Shown: positions 36,305-48,000 of the stretch, in pieces
Layout of the letters: every line of letters begins with the position of its first letter
Position numbering within the stretch: position 1 is the stretch's first letter
NCBI GenBank assembly: GCA_033439265.1
Contig: JAVTVX010000010.1
Coordinates: forward strand, 15,717,490 to 15,781,489
Reading direction: 5' to 3'
DNA: 64,000 nt
From: Dillenia suffruticosa
Lineage: Eukaryota; Streptophyta; Magnoliopsida; Dilleniales; Dilleniaceae
The notes under the pieces: generated by a model
The model's database searches: none
The model's input: only the letters and a program-made list of their open reading frames with translations
What the model was told of the DNA's origin: nothing
Made by a program: the position numbers and the translations under genes

Positions 36305-36480
36305 GACAATTGGTTTAATGAGATAAAATATTAAATTTATTAATTAGTATCAGATTTAAATTTTGAAAATGAAAAAAATTACGTTGGGAGAGTAGTCCCC
36401 TAAATGAACCCTCATAGACACTCAAACCGAATTAATTGAAATATAACTCAAAATACAAAAAAAAAAAAATCAAACCAAAA
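36305..36480 (+). mobile_element. SINE-like repeat (family 2)
   Basis: A-box-like TGGTTTAATGAG, then TTAAATTTATTAATTAG, CAGATTTAAATTTTG and GGGAGAGTAGTCCCCTAAAT, ending in a 13-A tail. The flanking DNA was not resolved into a target duplication. Confidence 0.5.
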
Positions 36481-38396
36481 CTATTTAATCTTCGGATATA
36501 AAGGATGAGAAAAGAAATGAAAATACTACGGAAATATATAGCCCATAAAATTATAAAATCAATTAAAAGAAAATTCAAGTTATAAACATATTATTAATTG
36601 ATTAAACAAGAAGGCCCATTTGGATCAGAGGGTGGGCCAATCTACATAATAGGCATCAAATGAGGATATATACAGGCGTTATATTTTAGATCAAAATCAT
36701 AAACCGAAGAAAACCCATAAAAAAAATAAAAAAAAAAACTCGAAGAAAACCTAACCCCTTTATGGGGACCCTTAGTAAATCTAAACTCGAACCCACTTGA
36801 GAAACTTCAACTTGTCTTATTTTTATTTACTTTATCTTCATTTTATTTTATGTTTAATATTTTTCAATTAAAGTATAAATTTTCAAACATTGGTGCGCGA
36901 AATGATTTTTCCGAAAATACTACACTAGAGCTTGACTTGTTAGCTTGACAAAAGAGACCATCAGAAGCCTAAATGATTGACTAAAAGTTTAATATATATA
37001 TATGGCCCTACTTGGGGTAATATTTAGCATATTATCCCATATTAAAATTTATTTCGGAAAATTTGTTTATTAAATGCGCTTGAAAGAGGATAAAGTTTCA
37101 GAAAGAATAACATGTTACCCCCTTTTCTTTCCCGGTCTAGTGTTGAAGGGAGTTGGTTGTTTCTTAGATTCGTTTACTTATTTGGTGATCCAGTTGAATT
37201 ATGTAGGATGGGTCTCCATTTTGGGAACATAATTTTGTAAGCTTGTTCAAGCTTAAATCAAGACAAGAGAAGAGAACGAGATCGACCCTTGATCAAAAGG
37301 GTCTCTGAAGAACTGAATGTGTATACAAGTGCAGGCCCACATTATGGGACAAAGCATAAAAACACATGATATATCCTGTAATATATTATGATCCCAAAAT
37401 CAGAAACTGGAAGATTACATCGAAATCCCAAAAAAAACTCGAAGAGGTAACTAGTTTGACATTGATACTTTGAGAACATTTATTCTTGAGGGAACGTTTA
37501 AAAACAAAGACCATCCCCCCCCCCACCCCGAGGCTAAGCCAGGTAGGTATAAATATAAAATATGGGTATATTAGAAAACTCCGCAGAGCCACAAATTTTT
37601 GTGAGGATGGTGCAGTTTGACGTTGATGGTGAGCAATCTTCACAAGGAAAATGACTCGAGGGATGATGGGGTGGTTCATGGTGGTCCTTTGCCGGTTCAT
37701 TTCTTTGAAAACACCAAAAATTGCTGGAGCCCTAAAGCTATTAGGGCTAAATTACATTAATTAAGAAGATAGCATGGAGGAGTGGTCCCTCTAATGAGGA
37801 TAAGTGTTTCTGACTTTGAGTGAGTCCATGGACAGATGCTTGATGGTGGCCAATTCATAACTGTTGATGCATGACTTAAGGACATCTTTTAATTGTTTTT
37901 ATAGTGATAAATTAATACTCTATTAATATCATTGCAAGGTGTTTGAAATTGCACCACCAATGCATAATCATCTTCATACCACACAAAAACTCAAGTTAGT
38001 GACGATTATCAAAAAAACTCTAATTATCGACTTGGACTTTTTATCCTTTTTTGAGAGCGATATCCTTATTTATAATTACCAAATTTCTTATAAATCTCTC
38101 GATCCAAAACTGAAACTCTTGACTCTGAATCCAGAGTCAAAATAACATATTTTGTAATTTTATCTGACTTTTTTATATTATTACAATTGATAATTATATA
38201 AATTCTGCCCTTATAATATATGATTTGGTATGAATGTTGACAAACTATCACGTAGAATAAATGGACGTGATTTTCATTCATAATATTATATGTTGAGGAT
38301 ATAATTATAAAATATGTCATTATTAATAAATAAAAATTAAAAAAGAACAGCTCCTGAAAAAAGGACGATCTGTGATAAGCTCACAAGATAATCCCT

Positions 38397-38404
38397 CCAC
38401 GTGG
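38397..38404. promoter_or_regulatory. G-box CCACGTGG, distal
   Basis: Perfect palindromic G-box about 438 bases upstream of the start codon at 38842. G-boxes are bound by bZIP and bHLH factors. A second identical octamer lies at 38619-38626. Confidence 0.5.
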
Positions 38405-38556
38405 CGGAATCGAGATGGCACAATATTAGCAGGCCTATCTAACTTAATAAAAGGTGGGCCCAGTCCCGAAGAAGTATCTCAAAAATGTTGATGCTGAGGC
38501 CCAAGGTAGGAGGCCCAACTTATGTGGCTTTTCGCGCTAGCTTTTTGCAGAAGAAG

Positions 38557-38604
38557 AGAACAAAGAAGTTACGAGCAAAAAAAAAAAAAACAGAACAAAG
38601 AAGT
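38557..38604 (+). mobile_element. Minimal poly(A) insertion with 13-bp target duplication
   Basis: AGAACAAAGAAGT is repeated perfectly at 38557-38569 and 38592-38604. Between them is TACGAGC, about fourteen A and one C. The layout fits a retroposon truncated to its 3' tail. It lies between two G-boxes upstream of the 38842 gene. Confidence 0.55.
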
Positions 38605-38618
38605 GAGGGGCCCACGAA

Positions 38619-38626
38619 CCACGTGG
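38619..38626. promoter_or_regulatory. G-box CCACGTGG, proximal
   Basis: Identical to the octamer at 38397-38404, about 216 bases upstream of the start codon at 38842. Two perfect octamers within 225 bases favour a functional promoter, possibly responsive to light or abscisic acid, though this is inference. Confidence 0.55.
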
Positions 38627-38841
38627 TTGCTACTTGTTTTGGGAAGTGATGGGATGGGAGCGTCTTAAAAAAAACATTAACTAACCCAACCTGTTCCCGC
38701 ACTTTTCATCATTCAAACAACCTCAAATTCTCTACAGCTATCGGCTCCGAAGGAACAGTAGGGAGAGATAGAGAGAGAACGTGAGATTGGGAAGAGAAGT
38801 TTTGATCACCCCAGATCAAAGATCAGAAGTTTGCAAGCAAA

Positions 38842-40028
38842 ATGGAGAACAACCCCACACCATTTCCAATTAAATCCCAAGCCTCGAAGCACAGAACAAC
38901 CAACAAAAAAGTCATGGAAGCCCAGAAACCCATTTCCAAAGATCTTCCAAAACAGAGGTAATTCTTAACTCAATCTCTTGTCATTCTTTCCCAGTTTTCG
39001 TTTCTTTTTTTTTTTTTTTATTTAATCATTAGTTTTCGGCTTGTAATTTCTTAGGCCCAAACGGGTTTTTGGGACTGCCCGGAACACAAATGTGATTCTA
39101 ATGCCAACAATTGAAAAGCCCCACGAGCAAACCGAAAATTGTGGTAACCCATAAACCAAGCAAACCGGTTCAAGAGTCTCCCAAAACCGGCAACAATGAC
39201 CAATTCAAACCCAACCGCGCCACCCAGAACAAAAACTCCTCTGACGAACCCAAACCCAGATCAGCCAAGAAAAGTGTGTATTTTCAAGAGCAGTCAAAGA
39301 TTTCAGTTTCGGAGAATAATAATAGAGTTAATACTCCGGTTCAAACTCCGGCTCGATTTGAGGGTAATACATTTGAAAGAGGGTAAGTCAAAAATTTATA
39401 TGGATCAAGAGTAAAATTATAACTTTTAAAAAATAAAAAATATTTAAGATTATAACTTTTAAAAGAATATACATATATAATCGTTTTAAAGCCTTCCCCT
39501 GCCCCTCCTCCCTTCGCCTTGCTTACATGATGCCCCCATATAAAAATACTTGTAAATGATTGAAGCATGCTTGTTAAATGATGATCGAAGGAAAAAAGAA
39601 AAAACATAATCATTAAAGGAAAATGCTAAATTTTATGACCATAACTATGATGATCTATTTGACCTTTTATTTGCAAAATAAAAAAGATTATCTTGGTACG
39701 ATATATTTGATATATTTATAATTAAATAGTTTAATATGAACATTGAATTGATAACTTTTGGTTTTTGGGTTGAAAACGTTAGCCTATTGGAAATCTACGA
39801 GTGGAACTGAAAAAGTACATGGCGCGGCATGGACACTCATCATCAACAACCGAATGGAGGGAGGTTTCTAACAGTTATGGTCTATCCAAAGAGAAAAACA
39901 AAGCAGCAGAGTCAGATTCTGCTGTTGAAATTGCCGGAATTAATGACTCTGCAGACGCAGCCATTGCCGAAGAGACCATTGCTGAAGAAGAGCAGGAAGT
40001 AATACCAACTGGTTGGATAGTTGACTGA
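38842..40028 (+). CDS. Unidentified small plant gene, three exons, frame problem in exon 2
   Basis: Exon 1 (38842-38957) starts MENNPTPFPIKSQ. A clear GT-AG intron leads to exon 2 at 39055, which continues RPKRVFGTARNTNVILM. At a C4 run (39119-39122) the coding-like frame moves by one: SPTSKPKIVVTHKPSKPVQ continues as a Pro/Lys/Ser-rich, probably disordered segment to about 39382, before a strong donor (GTAAGT). Exon 3 starts after an AG near 39785 (PIGNLRVELKKYMARHG) and ends GWIVD with a stop at 40028. Exon 3 is in phase with the start of exon 2, not with the middle block. An alternative donor at 39364 with an acceptor just before 39802 would avoid the second conflict. The tail is acidic and Ala/Glu-rich. 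I recognise no domain. Total about 220-230 residues. Two G-boxes lie upstream. Confidence 0.55.
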
Positions 40029-40240
40029 TATTCCATTTGTCTTCTTGTCCTCGAAGAAAGGAGAGAAATATTTTATGGGTTTATGAAGTTGAGATTGGAT
40101 TTGGGTTGTTTGTTTGTTTAATGAAACAGGTTGAATCTATTCTCTGTCATTTCTTTTGATGTAATTGTTTTGTTAAGGAAAATGAATATCTTGAAACAAA
40201 GGTCAAGAAAAGAAGAAGGGGGAAAAAATATTTGGGAAAC

Positions 40241-40312
40241 GGGGCATTCCGAGAATTGAACTCGGGACCTCTCGCACCCTAAGCGAGAATCATACCACTA
40301 GACCAAATGCCC
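40241..40312 (-). tRNA. tRNA-Pro (anticodon AGG)
   Basis: The 72-base minus-strand sequence starts GGGCATTTGG and ends AATGCCCC, pairing as a seven-base acceptor stem. The A box (TGGTCTAGTGG) and T-arm (GAGTTCAATTC in a paired stem) are present. The anticodon stem CTCGC/GCGAG encloses the loop TTAGGGT, giving AGG for proline. CCA is not encoded, as usual in the nucleus. It has no intron. It lies about 210 bases after the stop of the gene on the other strand. Confidence 0.96.
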
Positions 40313-41412
40313 TTATTGGCAAATGAAGGGATCTAAATATTATTTCTCAGTTCTTTGCTTTAAATTCGTTGCATCCCAGATAGACTCATTGTTGTGCAAT
40401 GCATGACAAAAAATCGTTACTTTTTTTTTTTCTTTTCTTTTCTTTTTAAGAGATTTTGAATTTTAGTGATTTTAGAGGTCACCATTATATAAAAGAAACA
40501 GGGAAGGATGACTTTTCCGGCGTTGCCTCTTCAACGATACTGATAAATATGCATCATCAAACCCTCCAAAAAAAATTTATTAACATGTCCTTATCTCCAA
40601 GACTTATATGATGTTGGTTGCACAACCGGCTCCCACTGGCATTGTCTCTAAGTTTCAACAAAAGCAGACTTGCGGACTAAACGAATCTATCATTTTGACA
40701 CAAACATCATTCTTGCCGAATAACTTAAATCTTAAATATTACCTATTACCTACGGTCGATGCTTAGATTTGCGGGAAAAGACAGCTTATAACAAACAAAA
40801 GGCACCCACCCACTCACCCCCACCTTCTTTTAAAGCTGTTGATTTTTTTAAACCCCCTTCTTTGACAACTGTAGGTTCTTGTGCATTTCCATTTTGACTT
40901 TGCCGGACTGATCATCAAAGATCAATTATTAGGACTCAAGAGGCATCTTCTCTTCCAGGGAGAGGATTGAGACACCGATATTTCTGGTTGTTTGGTTTGA
41001 AATGCAGAATTTCGATTTCAGTGGTGGGTCCAAGTCACGCTCAGTTACTGAAAGTTTAAAATTGGATATTTCCAATTTAATATCTTTGATTTTTATACAA
41101 ATATCTATGGCCCTCAAACTGTTATAAGCAACCAATTCACACTCAAAGTGACAAAATAATTCTTTGAAGATATGACCCAAATACTGCTTAAAAAAAAAAA
41201 CCAGTTTAATTAGAATTAATTACCTTCAGGGTTGAACTCATCTGTTGGATCCAATTTTAGAATATAGCCCAACTTAGGATATTTTATTTTGCATATGGCC
41301 AAAGAATTTGAGTTCTTCTTAAATGCGCTACTCAAAATTATAACGTAAAAAGTTTAAGTAAATTTGATTTCAATTTTATGCTAAGACTGTGTCTAATTAC
41401 TAAAATCGACCT

Positions 41413-41698
41413 CCTGCAATTTGAATTAAACTCAAATTTTATATTTTTAGTATTCTATATTTGATCGAACTTTAGAATAATTTGACTATACGATAAATCT
41501 CTTTTCATTTTTAGAAATCGTATTTTAGACTCATCTATTAAGCTAAATTTGTAATCCTGAGTCAGATTATAAAAACAGTCACTTTGATAAAGCATAAGTT
41601 AATTAGATATTGAGAGACAATATGTGCAATATTGACAGATCCATTAAACCATTAATTAATTAAGTCACGCAAAATAAGTGCAATTTTGACAATCAAAG
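41413..41698 (+). repeat. 286-bp tandem duplication, copy 1
   Basis: Begins CCTGCAATTTGAATTAAACT and is followed directly by a second copy. Shared words include TCTATATTTGATCGA, AAATCTCTTTTCATTTTTAG and AAATAAGTGCAATTTTGAC. No coding content. Confidence 0.9.
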
Positions 41699-41977
41699 CC
41701 TGCAAATTGAATTAAACTCAAATTTTATTCTTTTTAATATTCTATATTTGATCGAGCTTAAAATAGTTTGTCTATATTCAAATCTCTTTTCATTTTTAGA
41801 AATCGTTCTTTAAACTCTTCAACCATTATTAAGCTACAGATTACAAAGACAGATACCTTGACAAAGCATAGGTTAATCAGATATTGACACGTAATGTGCG
41901 TGATATACTGACAGATTCAAAGATACATTAATTAATTTTTTGACTCAGGAAAATAAGTGCAATTTTGACTGTAGAAG
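41699..41977 (+). repeat. 286-bp tandem duplication, copy 2
   Basis: Begins CCTGCAAATTGAATTAAACT; colinear with copy 1, with scattered substitutions and small indels. The word CCTG, which starts each unit, appears again at 41978. Confidence 0.9.
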
Positions 41978-42114
41978 CCTGTTGGTGCCAAGTCTATTTG
42001 ATCAAACTAAAACAATTCCAAATTTGAATTTGCAACAGTGTTCTTGACCCCAGCTCAGCTCGTGAGAAATGTCCTATAAATAAAACCAATCTCATAAGTA
42101 TCCATGTAAACGGT

Positions 42115-42260
42115 TGGTTTAGTAGGATTTGAGATCAGAATTCTTAATCAAGTTTCTAAATCTGACTCGCGATTTAAAAATTAAATAGTCATTTTTCATT
42201 TTGGACCGAAAGTTCTAATACCAATTTGTCACGAACTCAAATGATGGACTCAACTCTAAT
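42115..42260 (+). mobile_element. SINE-like repeat (family 2), partial
   Basis: A-box-like TTGGTTTAGTAGG followed by GAATTCTTAATCAAG and TCTGACTCGCGATTTAAAA resembles other family 2 copies. The 3' half is diverged and no tail is clear. Confidence 0.3.
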
Positions 42261-43035
42261 AAAAGAATTCAATACAAAAGATCGACCTGTTAGGTAAGAA
42301 ACTCTATTAGACTTAAATAATATTTTATGATTTTTTTAAAATCTGATATGAGATTCGTAATATTACGTTAGAATGATAGTCTTTATAATGGACCGCTTTA
42401 AATTCTAAAAAAATAATTAAAATATAAATCTAGGTATCGATTGATATTAAAAAGAAAAAAAGAAAAACACCAATCTCATCAGCTTAGAAATGTTCACGAT
42501 AAACTATTCTCTCGGCAATTATTTCCTTGACCATGTTTCGAGAAAAGTATTAAGCCATCATTTCAACAATAAAATGACATGATATGATTTCATGTTAGCA
42601 CCAAATTCTCCTGGCGGCTCCCATAAACAAGGTTGCAAATTCCTACATAACTACGTTAGAGTCTATTTTTCCAATCATTTTCTATGTTTTCTTTTTCTCT
42701 CACTTAACATAACAAACCCGCTTACAAAAGTACACATAAAACACTTAAATATTTTACTGTTATTTGATGTCGCTTAAACATAATAATTATATTTCAGATT
42801 AAATATTTAGTAATAAATAAAGTCTAGTGATGCTTAAAAAGAAATATAATTCAGAAAAAAATAAATTCTATAAAATCAAGGAATTTGACTATACCATCCT
42901 CGACGTTCATCGTTGTGTCTAGAGACTTGGAATTCTTCTACCTTTAAGATTCTGATAATATTCTGGAAGTTTCCTCGGACAAAACCAGTCCATCACCAGA
43001 GTCTACAAGGTGATCAACAGTAGAAGAAGACTAAG

Positions 43036-43170
43036 ACTAAGATATGGATGTCTCCAAAGGGACTGCTCACATTTCCCATCTCCCAACTGCATCCAACCCT
43101 GTTGTATAGGATTTAAATCGCTGTGTAACCCACAAAAAAAAAAAAAAAAAAAAAAAACTAAGATATGGAT
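43036..43170 (+). mobile_element. Very short SINE (107 bp) with perfect 14-bp target duplication
   Basis: ACTAAGATATGGAT is repeated perfectly at 43036-43049 and 43157-43170. The insert has 84 bases of unique sequence and 23 A. It starts GTCTCCAAAGGGACTGCTC and has a B-box-like GGATTTAAATC before GCTGTGTAACCCAC and the tail. The B-box region and the GTGTAAC ending resemble the insert at 43421-43497. Confidence 0.8.
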
Positions 43171-43408
43171 ATTCATAGGCAGCATGAGAAGGAAAGCCTA
43201 ATTACTAATCAAAATTTTGTTAATAGACAAATTTTGTGGGCTCTACTTGGTAAAAGTCCAATTACCACGTGAATGTGTCATATTTCAAAGTTATCTTTTT
43301 AAGAATCAAATCATTGTCGATTCATTTTGAAAAATCAGAATCGTTCTTCTAACCACAAGTGTCCTTAACAGTAGAACTTTCTTTATTATGTGGGATAGAT
43401 ACATATGG

Positions 43409-43513
43409 TTCATCTCCTATAGTCTTTAATGGGACACTCTGATAGTCATCCCCAATCCTGACATTTAGGGGTTCGAATTCTTGTGTAACAAAAAAAAATG
43501 ATTCATCTCCTAT
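43409..43513 (+). mobile_element. Very short SINE (77 bp) with 12-bp target duplication
   Basis: TTCATCTCCTAT is repeated at 43409-43420 and 43502-43513; with one mismatch the repeat extends to 16 bases. The insert starts AGTCTTTAATGGGACACTC, has a good B-box GGGGTTCGAATTC, and ends TTGTGTAAC followed by A9. It shares 5' and 3' words with the insert at 43050-43156, so both belong to one family. Confidence 0.75.
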
Positions 43514-43566
43514 TTTGTGGGGTTTGAGTCGCTCGGATTGCATTTTGGCATGAGTAAAGAGATTTT

Positions 43567-43655
43567 TTTTTCCCCTGAACTTGCTCTATCACCGAGTATT
43601 CAGAACTTTGCTCCGACTAATCTCAGTTGAGTTGCTGTAAAGTCCTAATCAGGTA
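43567..43655 (-). mobile_element. SINE family 1, 3' fragment
   Basis: On the plus strand, CTATCACCGAGTATTCAGAA and TTTGCTCCGACTAATCTCAG match the 3' half of the SINE at 5552-5739. The 5' part is missing. Confidence 0.6.
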
Positions 43656-45035
43656 AAGAGATTAACAAAGTGTCTAACAATATAGGGATTTTTTTTATTT
43701 GGTTAGTATTAAAGTGGACTAATGTTATTTAAATTAAATGCGAGACAGATAAAATAGATTAAATTCAGAATAAAAGTTCATATTTCATCGTTTACTTTTT
43801 TTTTTTTTTTCTGTCAATAATTAGGACAAAATGAAGTCTGAGATTTGGAAGTCAAAGAAATATTTGCAGCCAAAGAGAACTAGTTTCCCTCGGTCCTCGT
43901 TCAAATGTCCACCAATATTGGAGTCTAATGAAAGATTCAACGCTGTCCTAAAGTGTCTGTTTAAGTGGATGTGGATGCAAAATAAATTTTATATTCTTTA
44001 GATTCTAAGTTGAAAATTTATTTAGAAAAGTACACTCATAATCATCTCCAAAGATATGCTCAGTAAGTAAATAAGCAATTTTTTTTTTTTTTTTTTTAAG
44101 ATGTTATCTCCAATTAAGTTAATATTCGAATGTCAATATTTGACTTAGTTTAATATATTTTTTTTCTTATAATATGACAATGTTGTTTTGGCTTTATTTG
44201 GAAGCTATGGAGGCCTTGATTTCCTTTCATGGTTTCAAATTAGGAGAAGGGGCCTTATCCTATTTATGATAATAAGGCATGCGTAACATTTTTCTTTGAT
44301 TATTTTTTTGATATATAAGAAAAATTAGAACTCAATTAAGAAAAAAAAATAATATCGGTTGAATTATAATCGATGACGTTCTCCTTTGATAGCAAAGACA
44401 GCACATCACAAGCTGGCAATTGATCTCTTAATAGCACAACAAGATGGTCCCTAAACTGTATTTATTAAATTTTTGGACATTGTTTGGAAGAATCAAATAA
44501 GAAAATGTCCTAAGAAATGGGGCTGTTCCCTCCAAATTTTGACTTTTTTAATTTCTAATTTTTAATTTTTAATTTTATTTTAACAGTTATGAAATCAGTT
44601 TATTTTTAAAAGTAAAAATACCAAATAAATTTTAATTTTATTTTAAAAATTATTAATTTTTGTTTCTCTCTCTAAGTAAAAAAAAAAAATCCAATAAATA
44701 AACAAATAAATAAGTTGGAGTCATTCAACCGAGTTTGAATAGAATAGATCAAAAAATGGGTCCACAATACCTAGTACTTAACCAGGCCGGCCTTTATGTG
44801 CTGCAACCACAACCACCAGAAGCCCATCCCAAAGTCAAATCAGAGGTATCCATGGTTGATGGCTTGAATGTCCAACGAACAATATTTTTGTATATTAGAA
44901 AATTGAACGTTTCTTCCCTTCTCCATCCTTACTTTCTCCTAAAATAGGGTGTATGGATCGTGAATATTTTTCTCTCTTGGGAGCAATATAGCTAGATGCT
45001 TATCGGACTATCGCGATCATAGACAGCTGGCAGAT

Positions 45036-48000
45036 ATGGCTGTGGGCGGAGAAAATGGAGGGTCACCACCACCACCCACCGCCGCCGCCGCCGCAGACTC
45101 TCTTTTGGTAACACCCACTTGGGCCGTGGCTACAGTTTGCTTTTTCTTCATCGCTCTCTCCATTTTGATTGAACATTTAATCCATCTCACCGAGCAAGTA
45201 AGTACCCGTAATTAACCAAAATATTAATCAATTCTATGATTTTTTTTGGGGGGGAGGTGAGTTATTTACATTTTTTTTTTAACTTAAATTGATTCAGTGG
45301 CTGAAAAGACACCGTAAGACAGCCTTGTTAGAGGCCGTGGAACAGCTAAAATCAGGTGGGCCTTTTGAGAAGTCTCACTTTTTAGTGTTTTTTCTTGCAA
45401 GTTTTTATCATGCGAGCTCAAATTGTGAATTTTGCAGTGTTGATGCAATTGGGATTTATGTCATTGGTATTGGTTGTGGCCCAAAGGTATCTACCAAAAA
45501 TTTGCATACCCACATCAGTGGCACTGAAAATGCTTCCTTGCCGTAAAAAGGCGGTGCTCAAAACTACAAACAAATTGGGACGTACCCAACCCGACCCTAA
45601 TTTCCAGGATTTCTTGCCTATTGAGAGAATTTTAGCAGGGGGTTCCAGTTCTTCGGACTTATGCGGTGATGTATGTAATTTCTTTTAATAATGTATTTTT
45701 AAAAAATCAGATTTTTAAAATTTTGGGACCATTTGATTTATGATTTTGCAGGATAAACTTTCATTCATATCGCAAGATGGGCTGACTCAGCTGAACGTAT
45801 TCATCTTTGTTTTAGCAGCAATGCAAATTGTGTACAGTATTCTCACAATGGCTTTAGGGAGAGCCAAGGTACTTACTTGGGAAGAAGGTCATATGTCTTA
45901 TGTTGGTGGGCCTAAGACCCCACGCACATTAATCATAAAGCCCCAATCTGTGACTTGCATTACACGATTTTACTTTGATTTAAAATAGACATTTCACAGT
46001 ACAATACAAAGAAAAATGCAATATATTTATATTTTTTGCATTTTGATAAAAAGTAATTATAATTAATAATTAAACCTTTCATAATTATTTAGGATAACAC
46101 CTAATGGATGCCTGTACTACTGTCCCTGTTCACCCTTTTGCATATAATTGGAACAGATGAGGCGATGGAAAGCGTGGGAGAAAGAAACCCAAACAGTGGA
46201 ATATCAAGCCGCAAACGGTAATTACATTTCTTTCTTATTCACTTGGTTTTGCTTTTAACTTTTTTTTATTAGTATTAATATCTACGAAAATGATTATTAA
46301 TAGTTACTAGGATAACTTTAAAATTTTTTAATTATAAAATTTTAGACAAATAAAGATTTTATACTCATAGGAGCGGTAGAAAAATCTTGCCATTTATTAA
46401 AAAGTGACTTCGCCATGATGGAAGTTCACCCTTTGAGATAGATCCGTTTTAGATCTAAGTTGTCAAGTAATTAATATGGTATTCTCGAATATTTCTTTGA
46501 GGATGAAAAAAGTAATAAAAAAAAAATCTAATTGTTCTTCAAAAAAAAATCATTAATAGACGTAGACAGACAAGGCTTTGGTTGGTCCCTTCGCCCAAGT
46601 GAGGATAGGAGTTTTCAAGTAAGTGTTCACTTCACAGATATTGAAGAATTTGAGTCTGGCTTTAGTTTCCTTCTTTTAACATGTTTAGAGTTTGATTTTG
46701 CTAAATTATTTTAAAATGTTGTGTCAATTCATTGGACATGGCGGAGGTCTAATGGACCTCTCCAAGAGGAGACCCTTGAGACAAAATTCAAATGTAGTCG
46801 GTTTAGAAATAAATTTTGAATCCCAGCTTTAATTTTACTTTTTTCTTTGTGCATTGGATTAATAATTCTGAATACGCCCACGACAGACCCGAATCGCTTC
46901 AGATTAACTCGACAAACAACATTTGCAAGGCGTCACATAAGTTCAAGCAATTCATTTCAACTCTACTTTGTGAGTTTCTACTCTTTTCTTACTTACATTT
47001 GGATTTTCCCATTAGTTTTTTTGGGTATATTAATGAATGTTATGTTGGAACCGGAGCAGAGATGTTTCCTTCGGCAATTCTTCCATTCGGTAGCCAAAGT
47101 TGACTACCTCACTCTGCGTCATGGATTCATAGCCGTTAGTACCTCCTTCGCTCATATTTCATACTTGTTATCATTACTACCAATATACTGAAAACAAATT
47201 TTAAAAATTAGTTAAAAATAATATTTTTTCAGAGACTATTTTTGATGGCCCTGATTTTTCATACCCTTGGTTGCAGGCTCATTGCCCTTCAAACCAATTC
47301 TTCAATTTCCAGAAGTATATAGAAAGATCTTTGGAAGACGATTTCAAAGTTGTAGTGGGCATCAGGTTGTCAAGATTTCTAGGCACTCAATCCTATCAGC
47401 ATTTTTGCACATCTAATTACCTTATAATTTTTTTTTTCCTTTTTTTCCCTTTTTTGACAGCCCATTGTTGTGGTTTCTGGTAGTCATCTTTCTTTTGGTG
47501 GATGTTCATGGTGAGTACAATTAAAAAAAAAAGTGTTTTTTCCATTTTTGTTTAATTAAAATGAGTTCAAAAATTAATTATTTGGCAATGAATTGAAACA
47601 GGATGGAATGCCTATCTCTGGTGTTCATTTCTCCCACTTATTGTAAGTATATGATATGCAGCTATTTTTGTTCATATTAAAACTTGAAGAAACCAAAATA
47701 AAAAATAAAAAATAAAATAATTATGATATATAGCATATTTCAACAAAATATTCTGAATTTTTTCTTTTTTAATATATATACGTAGATAGTGCTGGCTCTT
47801 GGAACCAAACTAGAAGTAATAGTCGCACAAATGGCACTTAAACTCAATAATCAGCATAATGTGATCAAAGGAGCACCACTGGTGAAACCCAATGATGATT
47901 TGTTCTGGTTTCATCACCCAAAGTTTGTCCTCTCTCTCCTACATGTCACACTTTTCATGGTAATTTCTCTTCATCAATTAACATTTTAGGGAGATACAAT

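Larger units (their letters stand above)
28831..38396. other. Gene-free interval between the MLO gene and the 38.8-kb gene
   Basis: AT-rich DNA without convincing coding sequence. It holds a large diverged tandem duplication (30338-33090), an (AT)n tract (33149-33199), paired SINEs at 33954-34300 and 35977-36480, and AC/ATAC repeats (35207-35250). Several weak ORFs (35507-35809 and 37386-37700, both minus) show no domain and were not called. Confidence 0.5.
40320..45035. other. AT-rich interval before the second MLO gene
   Basis: No protein gene recognised. Contains a 286-bp tandem duplication (41413-41977), a family 2 SINE-like copy (about 42115-42260), two very short SINEs with target duplications (43036-43170 and 43409-43513), a family 1 SINE 3' fragment (43567-43655), and poly(T)/poly(A) runs at about 43798-43811 and 44079-44098. 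44950-45035 should hold the MLO leader. Confidence 0.5.

Noticed and set aside
37386..37700. 104-codon minus-strand ORF
   Set aside because: Low-complexity, Phe-rich C-terminus, no domain, no splice partner.
28831..38396. CRISPR array or bacterial-type operon in the gene-free interval
   Set aside because: The repeats here are tandem duplications, microsatellites and SINEs; spacing and content do not fit CRISPR, and the DNA is plant nuclear.
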